From Lenzites betulinus (Eukaryota > Basidiomycota > Agaricomycetes > Polyporales > Polyporaceae): a DNA stretch of 64,000 nt. Numbering within the stretch: position 1 is the stretch's first letter; every line of letters starts with the position of its first letter. The stretch is from positions 639,156-703,155 of the forward strand of contig JABYQU010000015.1 in assembly GCA_022264855.1 (NCBI GenBank), written 5' to 3'. This document shows, one piece after another, positions 1 to 13,334 of the stretch. The position numbers and the translations under genes were made by a program. The notes under the pieces are model-generated. The model was not told where the DNA came from, made no database searches, and saw nothing but the letters and a program-made list of their open reading frames with translations.

Positions 1-3000
1 AGGTCCGTCCCACCCGCGTTCACCCTGCCCCCCGTCTGGTCTCCGGATCCTCACAGAGACGCCGCAGAATCCCGTCCGGAAATGGCAGACCGCAGATATA
101 CAGTCCGCGAAACTCGAGAAGTCCAAGCACGTCCACATCGATGTCGGTGGCCCGGATCCCACCAGCCTCCATTTCCACGCAGGCGGCAAGGACACCGCGG
201 AGGCAATCATGGCCAAGCTCGAGTCCTCGCGCAGCATCGCTGGCGGAGCCAATGGTGCTGCTGCGCCTGCCTCTCCGCCGCGTGCTAGCGCGTCCACGGA
301 GGAGCCCATCGAACGTCCACGTAGCAGCGCCCAGAAGTCGGTACACTTTGCTCCAGACGAGCCGGAGGAGATCCCGTTGTCGGATACGTATCCAGAGGAC
401 GAGCCGGAGGAGGCCCCTGAAGAAGAGGAGGAACTCGTGGAGGCAGAGGGCGAGACCGCGGTGGTTCTCTACGACTTCTCGGCCGACGGGGATGACGAAC
501 TGACCGTGCACGAGGGCGAGACCCTGATTGTCCTGGAGAAAGACAGCGCCGAGTGGTGGAAGTGCCGGAACGCCGCCGGAGACGAGGGCGTTGTTCCCGC
601 CAGCTACGTCGAGGTACGAATGGTGCTTGTCATTTATCATCTCCCGTGACTCACTCATGTCATCGCCAGACTGTTGGTGATTCGCCCCCCGCTGCTGCAC
701 CCCCAGCCCCGGCCCCATCGTCTTCTTCTCAGGCTGCTGGACAGGCGGCTGCGGCTGCGGCCAAGGCGAGGGCTGCCAAAGAGTCCGCCGCGCGAGAGGA
801 AGCTGAGCGTCACGAGGCAGAAGACCGCGAACGGCGCGGGCGCGAGCGTGCGGAGAAAGAGCGCAAGAAGCAAGAGGCGGAGCAGCGAGCCAAGGCTGCT
901 GCCGCTGCCGCCGAAGCTGACCGAAAGCGTCGCGAGCGTGAGCGCGAGAAACAGAAAGAGAAGGAACGGGCTGTAGTCGCAGACGACGACGCGAAACGGA
1001 AGGAGGAGCGGCTGTCTGTGGACGGTGCCACAGCGAGGTTGCCCAAAGTCGGGAGATCGTCGAGTGACGCAAAGCGTATGTTCTCGCATATCACGTGCTA
1101 CAACATTGGACACTGACGCAGTGTCGTAGGCGCTCCTCCTTCGGAGAACCTACGCGTATGGCACGACCGAACGGGGCAGTTCCGCGTCGACGCTGCGTTC
1201 CTTGGATACGCAAACGGCAAGCTGAGACTGCACAAGGTGAACGGCGTCGTCATCGAAGTGCCGGCGGAGAAGATGTCGGCGGAAGACTTGCGCTATGTCG
1301 ATTCGCTCACCAAGAAGAAGTCCGGCAGCTCCTCGCGAAAGTCGGATGACGACGATAACCAGCCGCTGGCGGAGCGTCGCATGTCGCTTCTGCCCGAAGC
1401 CACACGCGCGAAGGAGGCTGCCTCGAAAGCGCCGGTCAAGAAGGGTCCTACTATCGACTGGTTCGAGTTCTTCCTGAATGCCGGGTGCGACGTCGACGAC
1501 TGCACGCGGTACGCGTCCTCGTTCGAGCGCGACAAGATCGACGAGGCACTCCTTCCGGACATCACGGAATCGACGATGCGCTCGCTCGGGCTGCGCGAGG
1601 GGGACATCATCCGCGTCAAGAAGGCCATCGAGCAACGGAAGCCCAAGTCCAACGCGCGCGAAGAACAGATCAAGAAAGACGAGGAGATCGCGCGCCAGTT
1701 GCAGGCGGCGGAGGAGAACGGCACGAACCTGAAGACCCGCAGTCCTGCCCCCGGCCTATTCTCTGGGCCAAACGGCGAGCTCAAAGCCCCGGCGCGCCGC
1801 GGCCGCCCCGAACGCAAGACACTAGCGCCGTCGACCGTCGACCTGCAGGGCATCTCTGCCGCATCCGACGCGATCAAGCGGACCGACTCTCCCTTAGTCG
1901 CAGGCCCAGAAGGCATTCAGCAGTCTGTCTCGAGTCCTGCGGAGCTTCCGTCGAAGTCGAGTACGGCGGACCCGACGCACAAGTTCGACAACGACGCATG
2001 GACGGTTCGTCCGGCCTCGGTGAAGCCTGCAGCTGCCACGCCGCCTGCGGTTGCTGCACGCCCGCCGTCTGCACCCCCGGCACCACCGGCCCCCCCGGCC
2101 CCGCCAGCACCAGCCCAGCCTGCGGTTACCGTAAGTCCTCCGCCGGTACGCGCTGCCTCCGTCGCCTCCGGTGCTCCCGCACAGCAATCACAACCGAACC
2201 TCGCGAAGACAACGGACAACGACATCTTCGAGCAGCTCGCGCGGCTCAGCCAGCTCCGCGTCAGCAGCCCTGCCGCACCGCAACCGATGCCTCCGCAGGC
2301 CCCTCCACGAGCGCCGTCGGTCAGCATCTCGACGCCCGTCGGCTTCCAGTCAGGTATGGGCATGGGCACCTCGCCTGTGCCGATGGGACACGCCCTCCAG
2401 GCGCAACAAACCGGCATGCTCCCATCCTCGTCCCCGATGAACGGGCCGCGCGGGCCATTCGCGCCGGTCCCGGCGAACCAGTCCCTCCTGCAGCCGCTCG
2501 TGCCGACGACGACCAACTTCACGGGCTTCATGCCCACGCGCCAGGCAGCGTCACCCTCGCCCTTCCAGCCTATGCAGCAGCAGCAACAACAACAGCCGAT
2601 GCTCGCCCAGCCGACGGGCTTCCAAGGGGGGTCGATGCTCCAGCCGCAACAGACTGGGTTCCCGATGCAGCAGCCGATGATGTCGCAGCCGACGGGCATG
2701 CCCAACGGTGGCTTTGGCGGGATGGGCGGTGGCATGTCTGCCTTCCAGTCAAATCCGGGTTATATTCAGAGCAGTGCGTTGTATCGTATTCTATGTGTGT
2801 TCACTCTATTAACTTGGCCTGCTTTAGACCCCACAGGATTCGCACCTATCCAGAGCAGTGAGTCGAGCAGTCATACGCGCCGTGAGATGTCATGCCTAAT
2901 GCCTTTCACAGACCCGACTGGATTCAACCCTGGCTACGGAGGGTCGCCGTTCGGTAGCGGAAGCTACAGCGTCCAGGCGCAGCCCCCGCCGCCACCACCG

Positions 3001-3317
3001 CCAGCGCCAGCGCCGCCCGTAGTCAACACCAATCCCGCTAATATCTTTGCCCAAATGAAGAGCGGAAACTTCGCCGACGATGACGGGGGTCCGCAATCGC
3101 AAGGTGCGCGCTACCCGCTACAGTACGCGGCGTGATGACTAACCAAGGCTTGCAGATAAATACAACGCACTCCGCCCTAATCGTAAGCCTGCACTTCTCT
3201 AGGCCTCAGGGAGCGCAACTGACATTCTCCCCAGCTCAACCTATTCCCGTCCAGGCGACCGGCTGGGGCAACTTTGGTGGTATGAATGGCTACCAGGGCG
3301 GAGGATACGGCTACTAG
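1..3317 (+). CDS. SLA1: SLA1-like actin/endocytosis adaptor (5' partial)
   Basis: This is the C-terminal two thirds of a Sla1 homologue, the adaptor that links endocytic cargo and clathrin coats to Arp2/3-driven actin at cortical patches. The N-terminal part lies off the window; an exon appears to start near 57 after a cacag acceptor. Visible in order are a segment typical of Sla1 (KHVHIDVGG..LHFHAGGKD), an SH3 domain (ETAVVLYDFSADGDDELT..EWWKCRN..GVVPASYVEV, about 460-612), a charged Ala/Glu/Arg coiled-coil-like stretch, the SHD1 domain (VWHDRTGQFRVDAAFLG, from 1130), a SAM-like SHD2 domain (IDWFEFFLNAGCDVDDC, near 1455-1640), a long Pro/Gln-rich region with QPTGF/DPTGF repeats, and a Gly-rich end GGYGY. 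Introns lie near 613-670, 1078-1129, 2774-2826, 2860-2911 and two close to the 3' end. It is convergent with the SEC7 gene, with about 195 bp between stops. Confidence 0.93.
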
Positions 3318-3512
3318 CACTGAACACTTTACGTTTGTATACTACGTACTACTTCACCGCGACGCGCCCGTCTTCGCGTCTCTTGATCCCTTCCAGGGCT
3401 GGATTAACTGGAAATATTGCATTAATATACCCGAAGATGCCATTATACAACCATGCAGAGCAATAAGATACGAGAGGCGACTGTACGAGCGAGCGGCGCA
3501 GGCGTGGGCGGC

Positions 3513-6500
3513 TCATGGGTGTTCGATGATGCCCTGGAGGTATCCGACCCGGAGGAAGTACTCTCGCAATCCCTCGCGAATCTCGGGGGCCATCTCTCGT
3601 GACAAGAGGTCCGTGGCCAAGGGATAGACTGCGGGCAGGTATCTGGTGAACTGCAGAGCATGCTGTCAACTTCGATGTATACGGATGATCGCGCATACGT
3701 ACAGCTTTGTCGTCGAAACGAACAAATCCTTGGAGAATCTCGGAAACGACCGGAGTCCAGGCGGCGATGTTTTTGGCCTGCGTATCGAGGCGTAGCTTGT
3801 TGAAATCTTGCAAGACGCCCAGTCCCAGACTATGGTTCATCTAGGGTCAGTCATGGCCCTACAAAAGGGGCGAACAGAAACCTACGGCATGATACGGTCC
3901 GCCACCTGTGGTCGTGCCGCCTGATGCTCAGGACGAGGATCGTAGTACATGCGCAGAAGGACATGGACGAGCGTGGACGCGCTGCTCGACTCCTGCTTCA
4001 GGAGGTTCGGCAGATGCTTCATGAAGCCTTCACAACGCATGAGCTCAAACCGTCAAACGTAGTGGTGAAGGCGTATACGCACCGACTTTCCACAGCCCTG
4101 TACGGAGATCCTTGTCCTCGTTGAACATCCTCGCGAACTGGTAGCTGTGGTCCAATACGCCCATCAAGCGAAGGAGGTGCTCCGGCGGGATGGTGTTGTA
4201 CACATCGTCGTTCCGCAGCAGGTCGTTCGTCATCTCGATCAGGAGGAGCTGAAGGACGCATTTGACGATGATCTGCCTAAAGATACGCCGGCGCTCATTG
4301 AGAGAAACTCGGGCACCAGCCTTCGGCTGTTCGCTGTTCGGTGAGAGCGGCGCGGGGATCATTGCTTGGTCGTTAGACTCTGGTAGGTGTGTTAACTCTG
4401 CCCATGATCTACAAGTGCACACGTACCTGCAGTGTCTTGGATCTCCATACCGTTGCTGTCGATTTCGACCCTCAGACTCTCGTCGAACAGCTGATGGGGT
4501 GTCGTTGTCCTGAAAAGCTTCACGAAAGTGGTCGCTACACGCTCCCACTTCGAGGCACCAAGCTTCTTAACGTTGCTCTCCAACAGCTGCTGTAAGCACG
4601 ATGTCCCTATCCGAGCTAACGTGTCGTTCTCTGCGAATGCCGTGAGCAATAACATACATCGCCATATAGCGAACCTTGTCTACCTTGACAGATGCACACG
4701 CACAACAGATCCAGGAGGCCATCGAGGAATCTTTCCAGAGTCTCGAAGTAGAACGTGTACAGGTCGATGAGGTTCCTGAGAGCCTGGATCATCGTGGTGG
4801 ACAGCCACACGCTCATGTCCTCTTGAGTGCTGAAACGCGACAGATCCTGGCTCGACTTGAGCACCGCAAAGATAGGGAACAACAACTCCTGGCAGACTGT
4901 GTCCCAAAACTCGACGGGGTATGTCGACCCATACGTCTTCAAGGTGCTGAAAAGCGAGTCTAGGGCACTACAAAAAACTATGTTGGTCAAATTTACAGAG
5001 ATCAAATGTCACAACTTACAGACGCCGCACTTCGAGATCCTCGCCGTTCATGATGACGTCATAGAAGCCAAACAAGACGGGGAACCAGTACTTGATCATC
5101 GGGTCGTCCGTCGAGGAGTGGTTGGTATCCTTGAAGCCGCATTCGGGGCATTCCAGCATAGTCGGGATGATGTCGCGGAGCATCCCGATCGCCAGCAAGC
5201 TGATCTTCTGGTACTTGCTCACTTTGCAGAAGTCCGTGATGCACACCGTCAAGTCTGCGAACGAGCCATGGCGAACAATGGCGGAGAAGTTGTCCTTGTT
5301 CAGCCGCGTGACGATTTCGAATGCGGAGTTAGCGATACGCTCTGATGATGTTCTGTTAGTCAAGATGGATGGGCGTATGGGAATCTGGCAAGACGAACCT
5401 GTGGCGACCTTAGAGGCTGCGGAGAAGACAGCGAACATCGTCCTCCAGCCTGAACGAAGATTGTGGACACGCGCTTGTATCATTTGTTGCAGGCATTGCA
5501 GAACCTGTGAGAGCGTTAGTATCGTCACAATGCCTGTGGACCGGTAGCGCATACCATGTCACGAATATCCGGGTTGGAGTTGTGGATCATGGTGTACTCG
5601 AACGGTCGCAGGAAGTCCTTTTGGAACTTGAAGTGGGGAAGCTCTTCCTTCTCCAAGAAGCGCATAGCCAGTTGACGTAGCGCATCGAGAGCGAAGAACC
5701 CGACGTGAGGGTTCTTGTGGCAACAGACCTACGAAGGGGGGACACATATAAACATCACCGTAGATTGGATAGCTCAGTTTCCCGTTACTCACCTGGTTGA
5801 AGTGCTCTCCGAGGATATCCCACATATTCGACCATTCCAAACGAATACGGTTCATGTTGTAGTACGAGATCTCGACCAGCTTCTGCAAGCTGAAAAGTCG
5901 TGGATGCTGCGAGAGACCGGAGGATTGTATCTCCTCCCACGATACGTCGCACAGTGCGCGAACGAAGTCGACAATCGCTGTCTGCAAACAGAGTGAGCTT
6001 GAGCATCATAGCGCACCGCCAACACTTACTCCTGAGAGGTAATGGCTCAACGAGAACACCATATCCGCGGCAACGGTAATGTGAGTCGACCGACTCTCGT
6101 TGGCCAGCTCCTCGGTGGGCGGTTTGCGTACACGACTGTGGAGAGTCAGCTAGAAGCCGATGGACAAACAACTTGCCACCCACCCTTTGCGTCCCGCATC
6201 CGGCACATCGACACCACTGCTAAGAAGCTGCATGTGCTCCAACTGGCTAACGCAAGTGAGCACCTCGCGCCATGACCCCTTCAGGTGGTTTCCCTCTGTA
6301 ACAGCGACATCTAGCAACGTCTTGATAGCCTCCATGTTCTTCGTCTTCATCTCGCCTAGGTTGTTTAAGAACGTGAACTTCGCCAATGTGCTGACGAAGG
6401 CGTTGCGCTCAAGCTCCAAGTCAAAGAAGCAGACGATATGGATAGCTGCCTTGAAGCCCTCCAAGCAGAGTTCGACCGTCTCCAGGTCGTCGGTGTCTTG

Positions 6501-9500
6501 GAGCGGACCCGAAAGTCCAGCTAGGAAAGGAATCCAGGCGACCTCGAACATCGGACGAACGTGCACAAAGTGGGACGCGCTGAAGAACTGCTCGCCTGAC
6601 TTTGTCCCCCTCCGTTGCGACCGCATGAGGGTGCGGAAGAGTGCCTAAGAAACGTGTTCAGTCGGAAGTCTCAACACTGCACTCATGATACACACCTCCG
6701 TCTTACTCGCCATATTGTTCGATTGCGTGATGTACGCCTCTTTCTGGAAATCTCTGCCAACGTTAGCGAGCACACCGGCGATTCCAGGCGTAGGCGCGAC
6801 GACGATAGGTGCAGCTTCGACCTCGTCCTTCATGCGGATTTCGTTATGAACAATCTCATCGTAGATAGCGTTGAGCAAATCCTCGGGAAGATCTTGGCCG
6901 TCGTTGATGCTTCGGTTGTTGGCGATGAATCCCTGCTTGGTCATGCGGTTTTTCACCTGAGGATTGTGCGCGTCCGTGTTGAGCATGATGGTGGAATACG
7001 CAAGGATGTAGGCAGTGTCTACGATGGGCGGTTAGATCCACGTACACTGTAAGAGACTTGCGGCCTCACCTGCATTGGTGAACGGAGTACTGTTGTTGGT
7101 CGCAATGTAACGCTCAGCGAACTTGAGCATGTAACGATCGATCTTCTGGGCTTCGCCTGGAAGACGGAAGGCCTGCAAGAACGATCGCAGGGCGTCGACG
7201 AAGGGTCTGTTGCTTAGGTCCATCATGTCAACGAATGCATGCATGATCGCGATGTTCTCCTCTTCGCTAATGGGTACATATATGAGTACGATGAAAGCAC
7301 GTTTTGCTCCTTCACGGCTTACCCTTCACCAAGGTATTCACCGATCGCAGACTTGCTCAAGCCGTCAGTCTCGAGCAAAAACTGGGCAATGTCTTTGGGC
7401 TCCTTGCTGGCGATGAACCCCGTTTGTATCAGGAATTCAATGCCCTATGGTAGACTATGAGCGCGGAACTGTACAGCGAATTATTCCTCCTTACCCGCTT
7501 CGGCTTGAAGTTAAACTTCTTGATACCCTCCAACAGCGTCGTCTTCTTCTGCTTGGCGCTCTCGAACTTCGTCGGGTCGTCGGTTACTTCCGGTGTCGGG
7601 CCCCTTGTCGGGTCTACACCTCCAGGAGAGAGCCTGTCGGCGATGACATCGGGTGTGGAGCTGTCTCGGCGAGCCTCTTCCACCTGAGAGCGCGTCATGG
7701 GATCCGAGGCAGGTTCAGGAGTCGATGAATTCGTCGTCCCCCAAGCGACGAGAGACTTCAATACGGCCACAAGACATTCCAGTCCTTGCCTCCGGAGTTG
7801 CGCCTCAGAATTGCCAATAGTAGACACATCTACGTTACCAGGCACTGAAAGGGCGGCCGTACTGAACGAGGGTGGCACCTGGTTATGTCCGTGCTGCTGC
7901 TTCGTCTGGGGCTGTAGAGCAGGACTGTTGGGGTCAGTGCCCTTCTGAGGCACGGACGACAACGGTGTACTGCCGATCTTCGAGATGATGTTCATGAAGC
8001 TGGGCAAGCTTAGCATAGTGCACACGAGGGGTATATGCGATGGATACGTACTGTTCGTAGATGTTATCGACGGCCTCGCTGTCGCAGTCATAGTTCAGAT
8101 AGATCTCGACTAGAGCCTGCGGCTCCTGACATAGTCGCTGAAGCATGCTGAGAATGACAGCCTTTTGCTTGAGCGTCGCCGTTTTCATCTCTAGGATGGG
8201 GATGAAAATCTCGTGTAATAGCACCTCAATCTCTTTCTGTAGAGGAATAAATGAGGTCGGTTCTGATCAGATGTGTCCAGACAAACCTTGAGCTTAGTGC
8301 GAAGGCCTGAGATAACTCTCCAGAAGATCTCGACACTAGTTTCGAATACTTGAGGCACGGGGCTGACAGCATTCCTGCTCAAAGACAGACACAAGTACTG
8401 GCTAGCCGCTTGAATGAACGGAGTGGCCTCGTTGGTCGAAGACGAGTAGATGATAGCGGACGGCGAGACAAAAATAGGCATATGTGAGTTCAAGATCATG
8501 AGAACGAGGTGCAGCGATAGCAACTTCGACCGCATGGCGTGCGACTTCAGGTCGCGTTCACTGGGACCGAGGTGAATAAGGGTGCGCCAAAAACATGAGT
8601 TAAACCAACCTCTCGCTGTTCAATGGCTTCATAGTCAACTTGCAAAGAGCTCTGAAGACAAGGAAGGCATCTTTGATGAACAAGTCGTTCGTTGTAAGCT
8701 GCCTTGGTGGACCATCCGCGGGCTCATGCTCCTCGTCGTGGAACTCTTCGCTCCTAGCAGACTCTGAAGCCTGTCGACTGTGGACATAGTAAGAAAAATG
8801 CGTTATAATATCCCTCAAGACTTACGTGGGATGATGCGAACCGGCCCCTTCTTCCTCTACGACACCGTTCTCCACGGGCTCGGCCGAAGTCTTTTCAGCC
8901 TGGGATTCTGGCCGTCCTTCGTCATCGTCCGGAACCAGAGTAGAGGCTGTCTCCTCGGTGCCATTGACTGAAGGCGTCTCCGAGCGCAACGGTAACGAGT
9001 TTCGCGGCGACAGCACGACGCCAGGTCGTCTTGGGGACCTTGGGGTGTCTTCTCGGACAGAAAGCGTCGCGGTAGAGTCACTCTGGGAAAACGAGAGATG
9101 ACTGAGTTTGCAGCGTGCGAACACATGGTTCACCATTTGAGTTAGTCCCCCTTGGGCTACCATTTGGTTCACAGGGTCGACGCTCAGCAGGAAGATGTTG
9201 TAAACAGTGCGAACGGCCTTCAGGAGAGATGACTGGTGAACCAAAATTGTCGGGGAAAGAACAAGCGCAAGAAGGGCCTTCACAATCTGCAGAGAGACAG
9301 TCTCGGGAGTGCTCTCCGTGTGACAAGAGGTAATGGTATGAACAACGAGGTCAACCAGGGATGGCGGTGGAAGATACGCGTGTGACCCGTTAGACATAGA
9401 GTTGCGGGAATTCGGACCAGGCGAAGGTGGTGGTGAGGATGGCGCCTGAGGGGTAGACACGGCCTCTGCGAAGAACGAGTACGAGATGAGCTTCGAGATG

Positions 9501-10276
9501 CAATCCAAGCTAGCTATCATGAGTTTCTCGTTGCGCGTCTCGCAAGCTAAGCGCAGCGGTTCGAAGATGTCCCTAGGGCGGTCACCACCTTGTCCCAGCT
9601 TCACCATTTCCAGTGCGCGTTGCACACTGTCGCGTAGAGGAACGGAGCGTTTTGCCTCCTTAGATGCGGCGATCGTTTCCAGAGCAGAGGAGATGAGAAC
9701 GACTGAGACTGTGTTTCCCTTGGAGATTGTGAGTGAGCGTTTGTGGGACTCGGAGGACGGTCTTGTCGAAAGACGGCCGTTGGGTGTGGAGGGCCTACTA
9801 TCCACAGACGTTCTGGGGTGACCATTCGCTACCCTGGGAGATATTGGAAGTGGATTCTCGCGACGAGTTGCGGGAGAGGCAGGATTTGAAGGCATCGGCT
9901 TAGCAGGCGGTGTTGGAGGGGGCGCTGAGTCCTCTAAGTCTTCTACGGGCTCCACCGAGGCCTGTATAAATGGGGCTCTTTGTGTAGGTTGCTCCGGCTG
10001 GGGAGATGAAATGCCGTTCGGCGCAGACGCGGATGCTTGCGGAGCGGACATAGTCGCGGCGTCTGGTTGTAGCTGAGACTCACCCACAGCGGGCTCGTGC
10101 TCAGAGGGACTGTTAAAGCTTTCGCGTTCTCCATCTGCTGACCGTGCCCGGTTCTCGTCCACAGGGTCCCGCATAGAGGCGAATTGAGATAGGATGTTTG
10201 GCATGGGCTCGTCATGGGGCGGTGGAGAAGGCGGGAGGGGGATTGAGGCCTCCTGGATAGGTACTGCGGCGTCCAT
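3513..10276 (-). CDS. SEC7: SEC7/BIG-type large Arf guanine nucleotide exchange factor
   Basis: This is a large Arf-GEF of the Sec7/BIG family that activates Arf1 at the trans-Golgi. The ATG at 10276 is the first in the frame; the codon at 10291 is TTG. A disordered Ser/Pro-rich N-terminus is followed by the DCB region ([31 protein letters not shown]), the HUS box ([20 protein letters not shown]), then the catalytic Sec7 domain between about 7460 and 6800. That domain contains YLGEGEEEN with the exchange glutamate, [37 protein letters not shown] and [22 protein letters not shown] repeats fill the rest. About twenty short introns interrupt the gene. The last exon reads [20 protein letters not shown] and ends at GIIEHP. 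Length is roughly 1,800-1,900 residues, normal for the family. It is divergent from the deoxyhypusine synthase gene over 270 bp. Confidence 0.95.
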
Positions 10277-10546
10277 GGCGGCCGGCGACAATATTAGGTG
10301 CGTCCAGGTCGTCAGCGACGTCTACGGGAGCTTGACGAAGTCGTGTCACCGCGGGAGGGTATGGTGTTGTGAGCGAGAGAAGGGCGGTGTGTTGCTCATC
10401 AAGAGACGCGTCGCTCGTTTCGGTAACTGCGCGCACCCAGATCGAGATCACGCGCGTATCTAATCTTACTTCTCGGGCGCTTGCAGCGGTTTTCTAGCAG
10501 CTAACCGCGACAACCTTTTCCTATTCTCCACCAGCGTCCCTTAAAA
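10277..10546. promoter_or_regulatory. Shared bidirectional promoter region SEC7 / deoxyhypusine synthase
   Basis: These 270 bp separate two divergent start codons and must hold both promoters. The coding side at 10547 is preceded by an A-rich start context (ttaaaaatgg). No TATA box stands out. The promoter role is inferred from gene layout only. Confidence 0.5.
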
Positions 10547-11898
10547 ATGGCACAGTCAATCCCGACTGGTGCCTCGGCGGCCGTTCTGAAGCCCTCAGAA
10601 CCCATGCCAGACTTTGCGGTCTCGGTCGAAGGGCCCAATTTCGAACAGGACATATCTCTTCAGCAGCTATTGGACAGCTACAAGAGGATCGGATTTCAGG
10701 CGAATAGTTTGGGACAAGCGATTGACATCGTGAACAAGATGGTATGGTCGCCGTATGCGCTCGCACGACCACTCACGCATTCAATTACCAGCGTAAATGG
10801 CGACTCTCGGAAGAACCTATTGGAGCCGACGAATCTGATGAGTACTTGGATCCAGACGTCCGCGCCAACACCAAATGTAACGTCTTTCTGGGCTACACGT
10901 CGAACCTCATATCTTCTGGGCTACGGGAAATCATTCTTTACCTCGTAAAACACAAACATATCAGCGCCATTGTCACTACGGCTGGCGGTATCGAAGAGGA
11001 CTTCATCAAGTGCATCGGCAAGACATACCTCGCCGACTTCAGCCTGGATGGTGCAGATCTCCGAAAGAGGGGAATGAATCGTATCGGGAACCTCATTGTG
11101 CCAAACGACAACTACTGCAAGTTCGAGGACTGGTTGACGCCTATTCTGGACGCCATGCTTGTGGAACAAAAGGCGACGGGTCAGGTGTGGACCCCGAGTT
11201 CGTTCATCCGCCGGCTAGGAAAGGAGATCGACAATGAGGAATCTGTATATTACTGGGCCTACAAAGTGAATATATGTGCTCTCGGTTCTGTCCGTTCGCG
11301 CTGAGCTCCGCTTGCATTCTTTAGAACGACATCCCTGTGTTCTGTCCCGCGCTCACGGACGGCTCCCTGGGGGACATGATGTACTTTCACTCTTTCAAGA
11401 ATCCGGGCTTGGTGGTGGATATCGTCCAAGATATCCGTAACATCAATGAGCTCTCGCGCAAGTCACGAAAGGCTGGAATGATTATCCTCGGCGGTGGTGT
11501 CTGCAAGCACCAAATAGCCAACGCTATGCTGATTGTACGTAGTTTGCACTTCGATGCCGCTGTGTGCTGGACTAAGATGTATTTCATAGCGTAATGGCGC
11601 TGACTACTCGGTGTACATTGTGAGTCCAACCCTCTGTAAGCGAAGCGCACGTTTCTAACTCCTCGGGCAGAACACTGGGCAAGAATTTGACGGTTCAGAT
11701 TCTGGTGCTCGGCCAGATGAGGCTGTTTCCTGGGGAAAGATACGAGCGGGTTCGGAGTCCGTTAAGGTACGCATCGGACATCAAAGAGCATGCTCAAGTT
11801 GCCATTTTAATGCCTCCTCCAAGGTGTATGCGGACGCGACTTTGGTCTTTCCGCTCCTAGTTGCCGCCACTTTTGCCAAACCAACCCCATCTGAATAG
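10547..11898 (+). CDS. DYS1: Deoxyhypusine synthase
   Basis: The enzyme transfers the aminobutyl group of spermidine to a lysine of eIF5A, the first step of hypusine formation, in the cytosol with NAD. The family is recognised from [74 protein letters not shown] and the active-site stretch [13 protein letters not shown], whose lysine forms the enzyme-spermidine intermediate. The reading frame ends [12 protein letters not shown]. Six exons with short introns include a mini-exon GADYSVYI near 11592-11620. The ATG at 10547 gives [19 protein letters not shown]. All key motifs are present and the length is normal. Its 3' end faces the 14-3-3 gene, 517 bp away. Confidence 0.96.
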
Positions 11899-12415
11899 AG
11901 GAATGAGCGCGATGATGTAGCATACGCATTTTGTATCATTTGATTCCAATTTCGCATCACGAACAAACGCAAGACGATACACATTAATGCCTCCGCCTGA
12001 TGAGATTTCGGCGCCTAGTCTTCCGTAGCTGACTCCTATCTCCGCAGGCTGCCTTGTTCCAGTCCTTCTGCACGAAGTAAAAAAGTAGATGACTACCGCA
12101 GGGGTCGAACATACATGCTTAGTCAGACGCAATGCCATTTCCCCGGGCGGCCGTTATGTTTTACATCAAGAAGCATCGCATCGTTCCTACTTCCGTGTGC
12201 ACGTGAACATCCTTCCCTAGTACTGGGACTAGATCAATGCCTTCATACACGAATTGCTTCCGACTGCATTGATAATTAAATCGTACATGTATGGACATGG
12301 TTACAGTCAAACCACAAGAGAAGAGCGAATATAGTGCATCAATGAACCAAATGCGCGACACTAAATTCGAGCAGCCAACGGGCTACCAGAAGCACGACAG
12401 CACCGGCGAGCCGTT
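11899..12415. other. Intergenic region between two convergent 3' ends
   Basis: The segment lies between the stop of the deoxyhypusine synthase gene and the stop of the 14-3-3 gene. It has no supported coding exon, and no repeat or RNA gene was recognised. Confidence 0.5.
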
Positions 12416-13334
12416 TCAGTCTACTTCCATCACGCCTGGTAAGCATGTGTTAACCTGCATATGCTAGAGTACGTGAACGCACCTTTCTTAATCTCCCCGT
12501 GCCACAAGATCAAGTCGTCTCTCATGAGCTGCAATATCATCAGAGAATCTTCCAAATTTGTGCCCACGGCTGACGGGGATTGGGAAGCCGTCGCTATCGC
12601 CTCGTCGAAGGCATGTTTCGCCAAATGACACGCCCTTTCCGGACTGTGCATGATATCGTGAAAGAACACCGCGAAGTTGAGCGCCAACCCCAGACGTGTG
12701 GGATGAGTGGGAGGGAGAGTGGCAAGGGCATGTTGGTAGGCGAACTTGTATGCCTCGAGTGAAGTTGCTCCGAGGTTCTCCTTAGCGTTCAAACGGGTGA
12801 GCTCGGCAAGGTATCGATAATAGTCTCCCCGCCTGCGAAGTAAAGATCAGAATTCGCGTCCTACGAGACCGACTTGAAGAAGACCTACATCTTAGAGTAA
12901 AAGACCTTCTCTTCGCCATCGCTGGCTGCTGGTATAAGGGAGCGCTCGAGCAGTCCGACGACATCTCTGCATAGCGCATCAATGTCCTTTTCAATCAGCT
13001 CCTTCTGCACGCGCATGAGCTTGACTTCCTGTCGAGTGGACGAGAGTGCCTCCTTCTTCTGCAGAGTGTCGATTGTGCGCCAGCTCGAGCGTAGATTAGC
13101 GGTGAGATTCTTGTACGCTACCGAGAGAAGGTTTCGCTCGTCGATAGTGAGCTGGGCATCGTTAGCGTCGATGACGTCCTTGAGCTGATTGATGACATCT
13201 ACCGCGTTAAGCGAATAAAGTTAGCCTATCCGTCGACCGGTGCAGACGGAGATATGCTCACCTTGGTATCGTTCAGCCTGATCAGCAACTTTGGCGAGGT
13301 AGAGTCTGTCTAGTCGTGAAAGCGTGACGTTCAT
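12416..13334 (-). CDS. Divergent 14-3-3 family protein
   Basis: 14-3-3 proteins are dimeric adaptors that bind phosphoserine/threonine peptides. The model begins MNVTLSRLDRLYLAKVADQAERYQ, followed by an intron, then DVINQLKDVIDANDAQLTID and the signature ERNLLSVAYKN, LRSSWR, GDYYRYLAELT and ALNFAVFFHDIMHSPERACHLAKHAFDEAI, and ends LMRDDLILWHGEIKKGVMEVD. Phosphate-pocket residues corresponding to human zeta K49 (AYKN), R56 (LRSSWR) and R127/Y128 (YYRYL) are kept. The sequence between signatures departs strongly from canonical 14-3-3: the usual acidic C-terminal tail is reduced to a few residues and the segment before RLGLALNF is altered. It is likely a second, specialised 14-3-3 isoform. Stop at 12416 follows a short last exon. 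Confidence 0.85.

Noticed and set aside
20..1072. A 350-codon open frame on the minus strand opposite SLA1
   Set aside because: It mirrors a GC-rich coding exon with clear SH3 content on the plus strand and is Arg/Leu/Ser-rich with no domain; a shadow frame.
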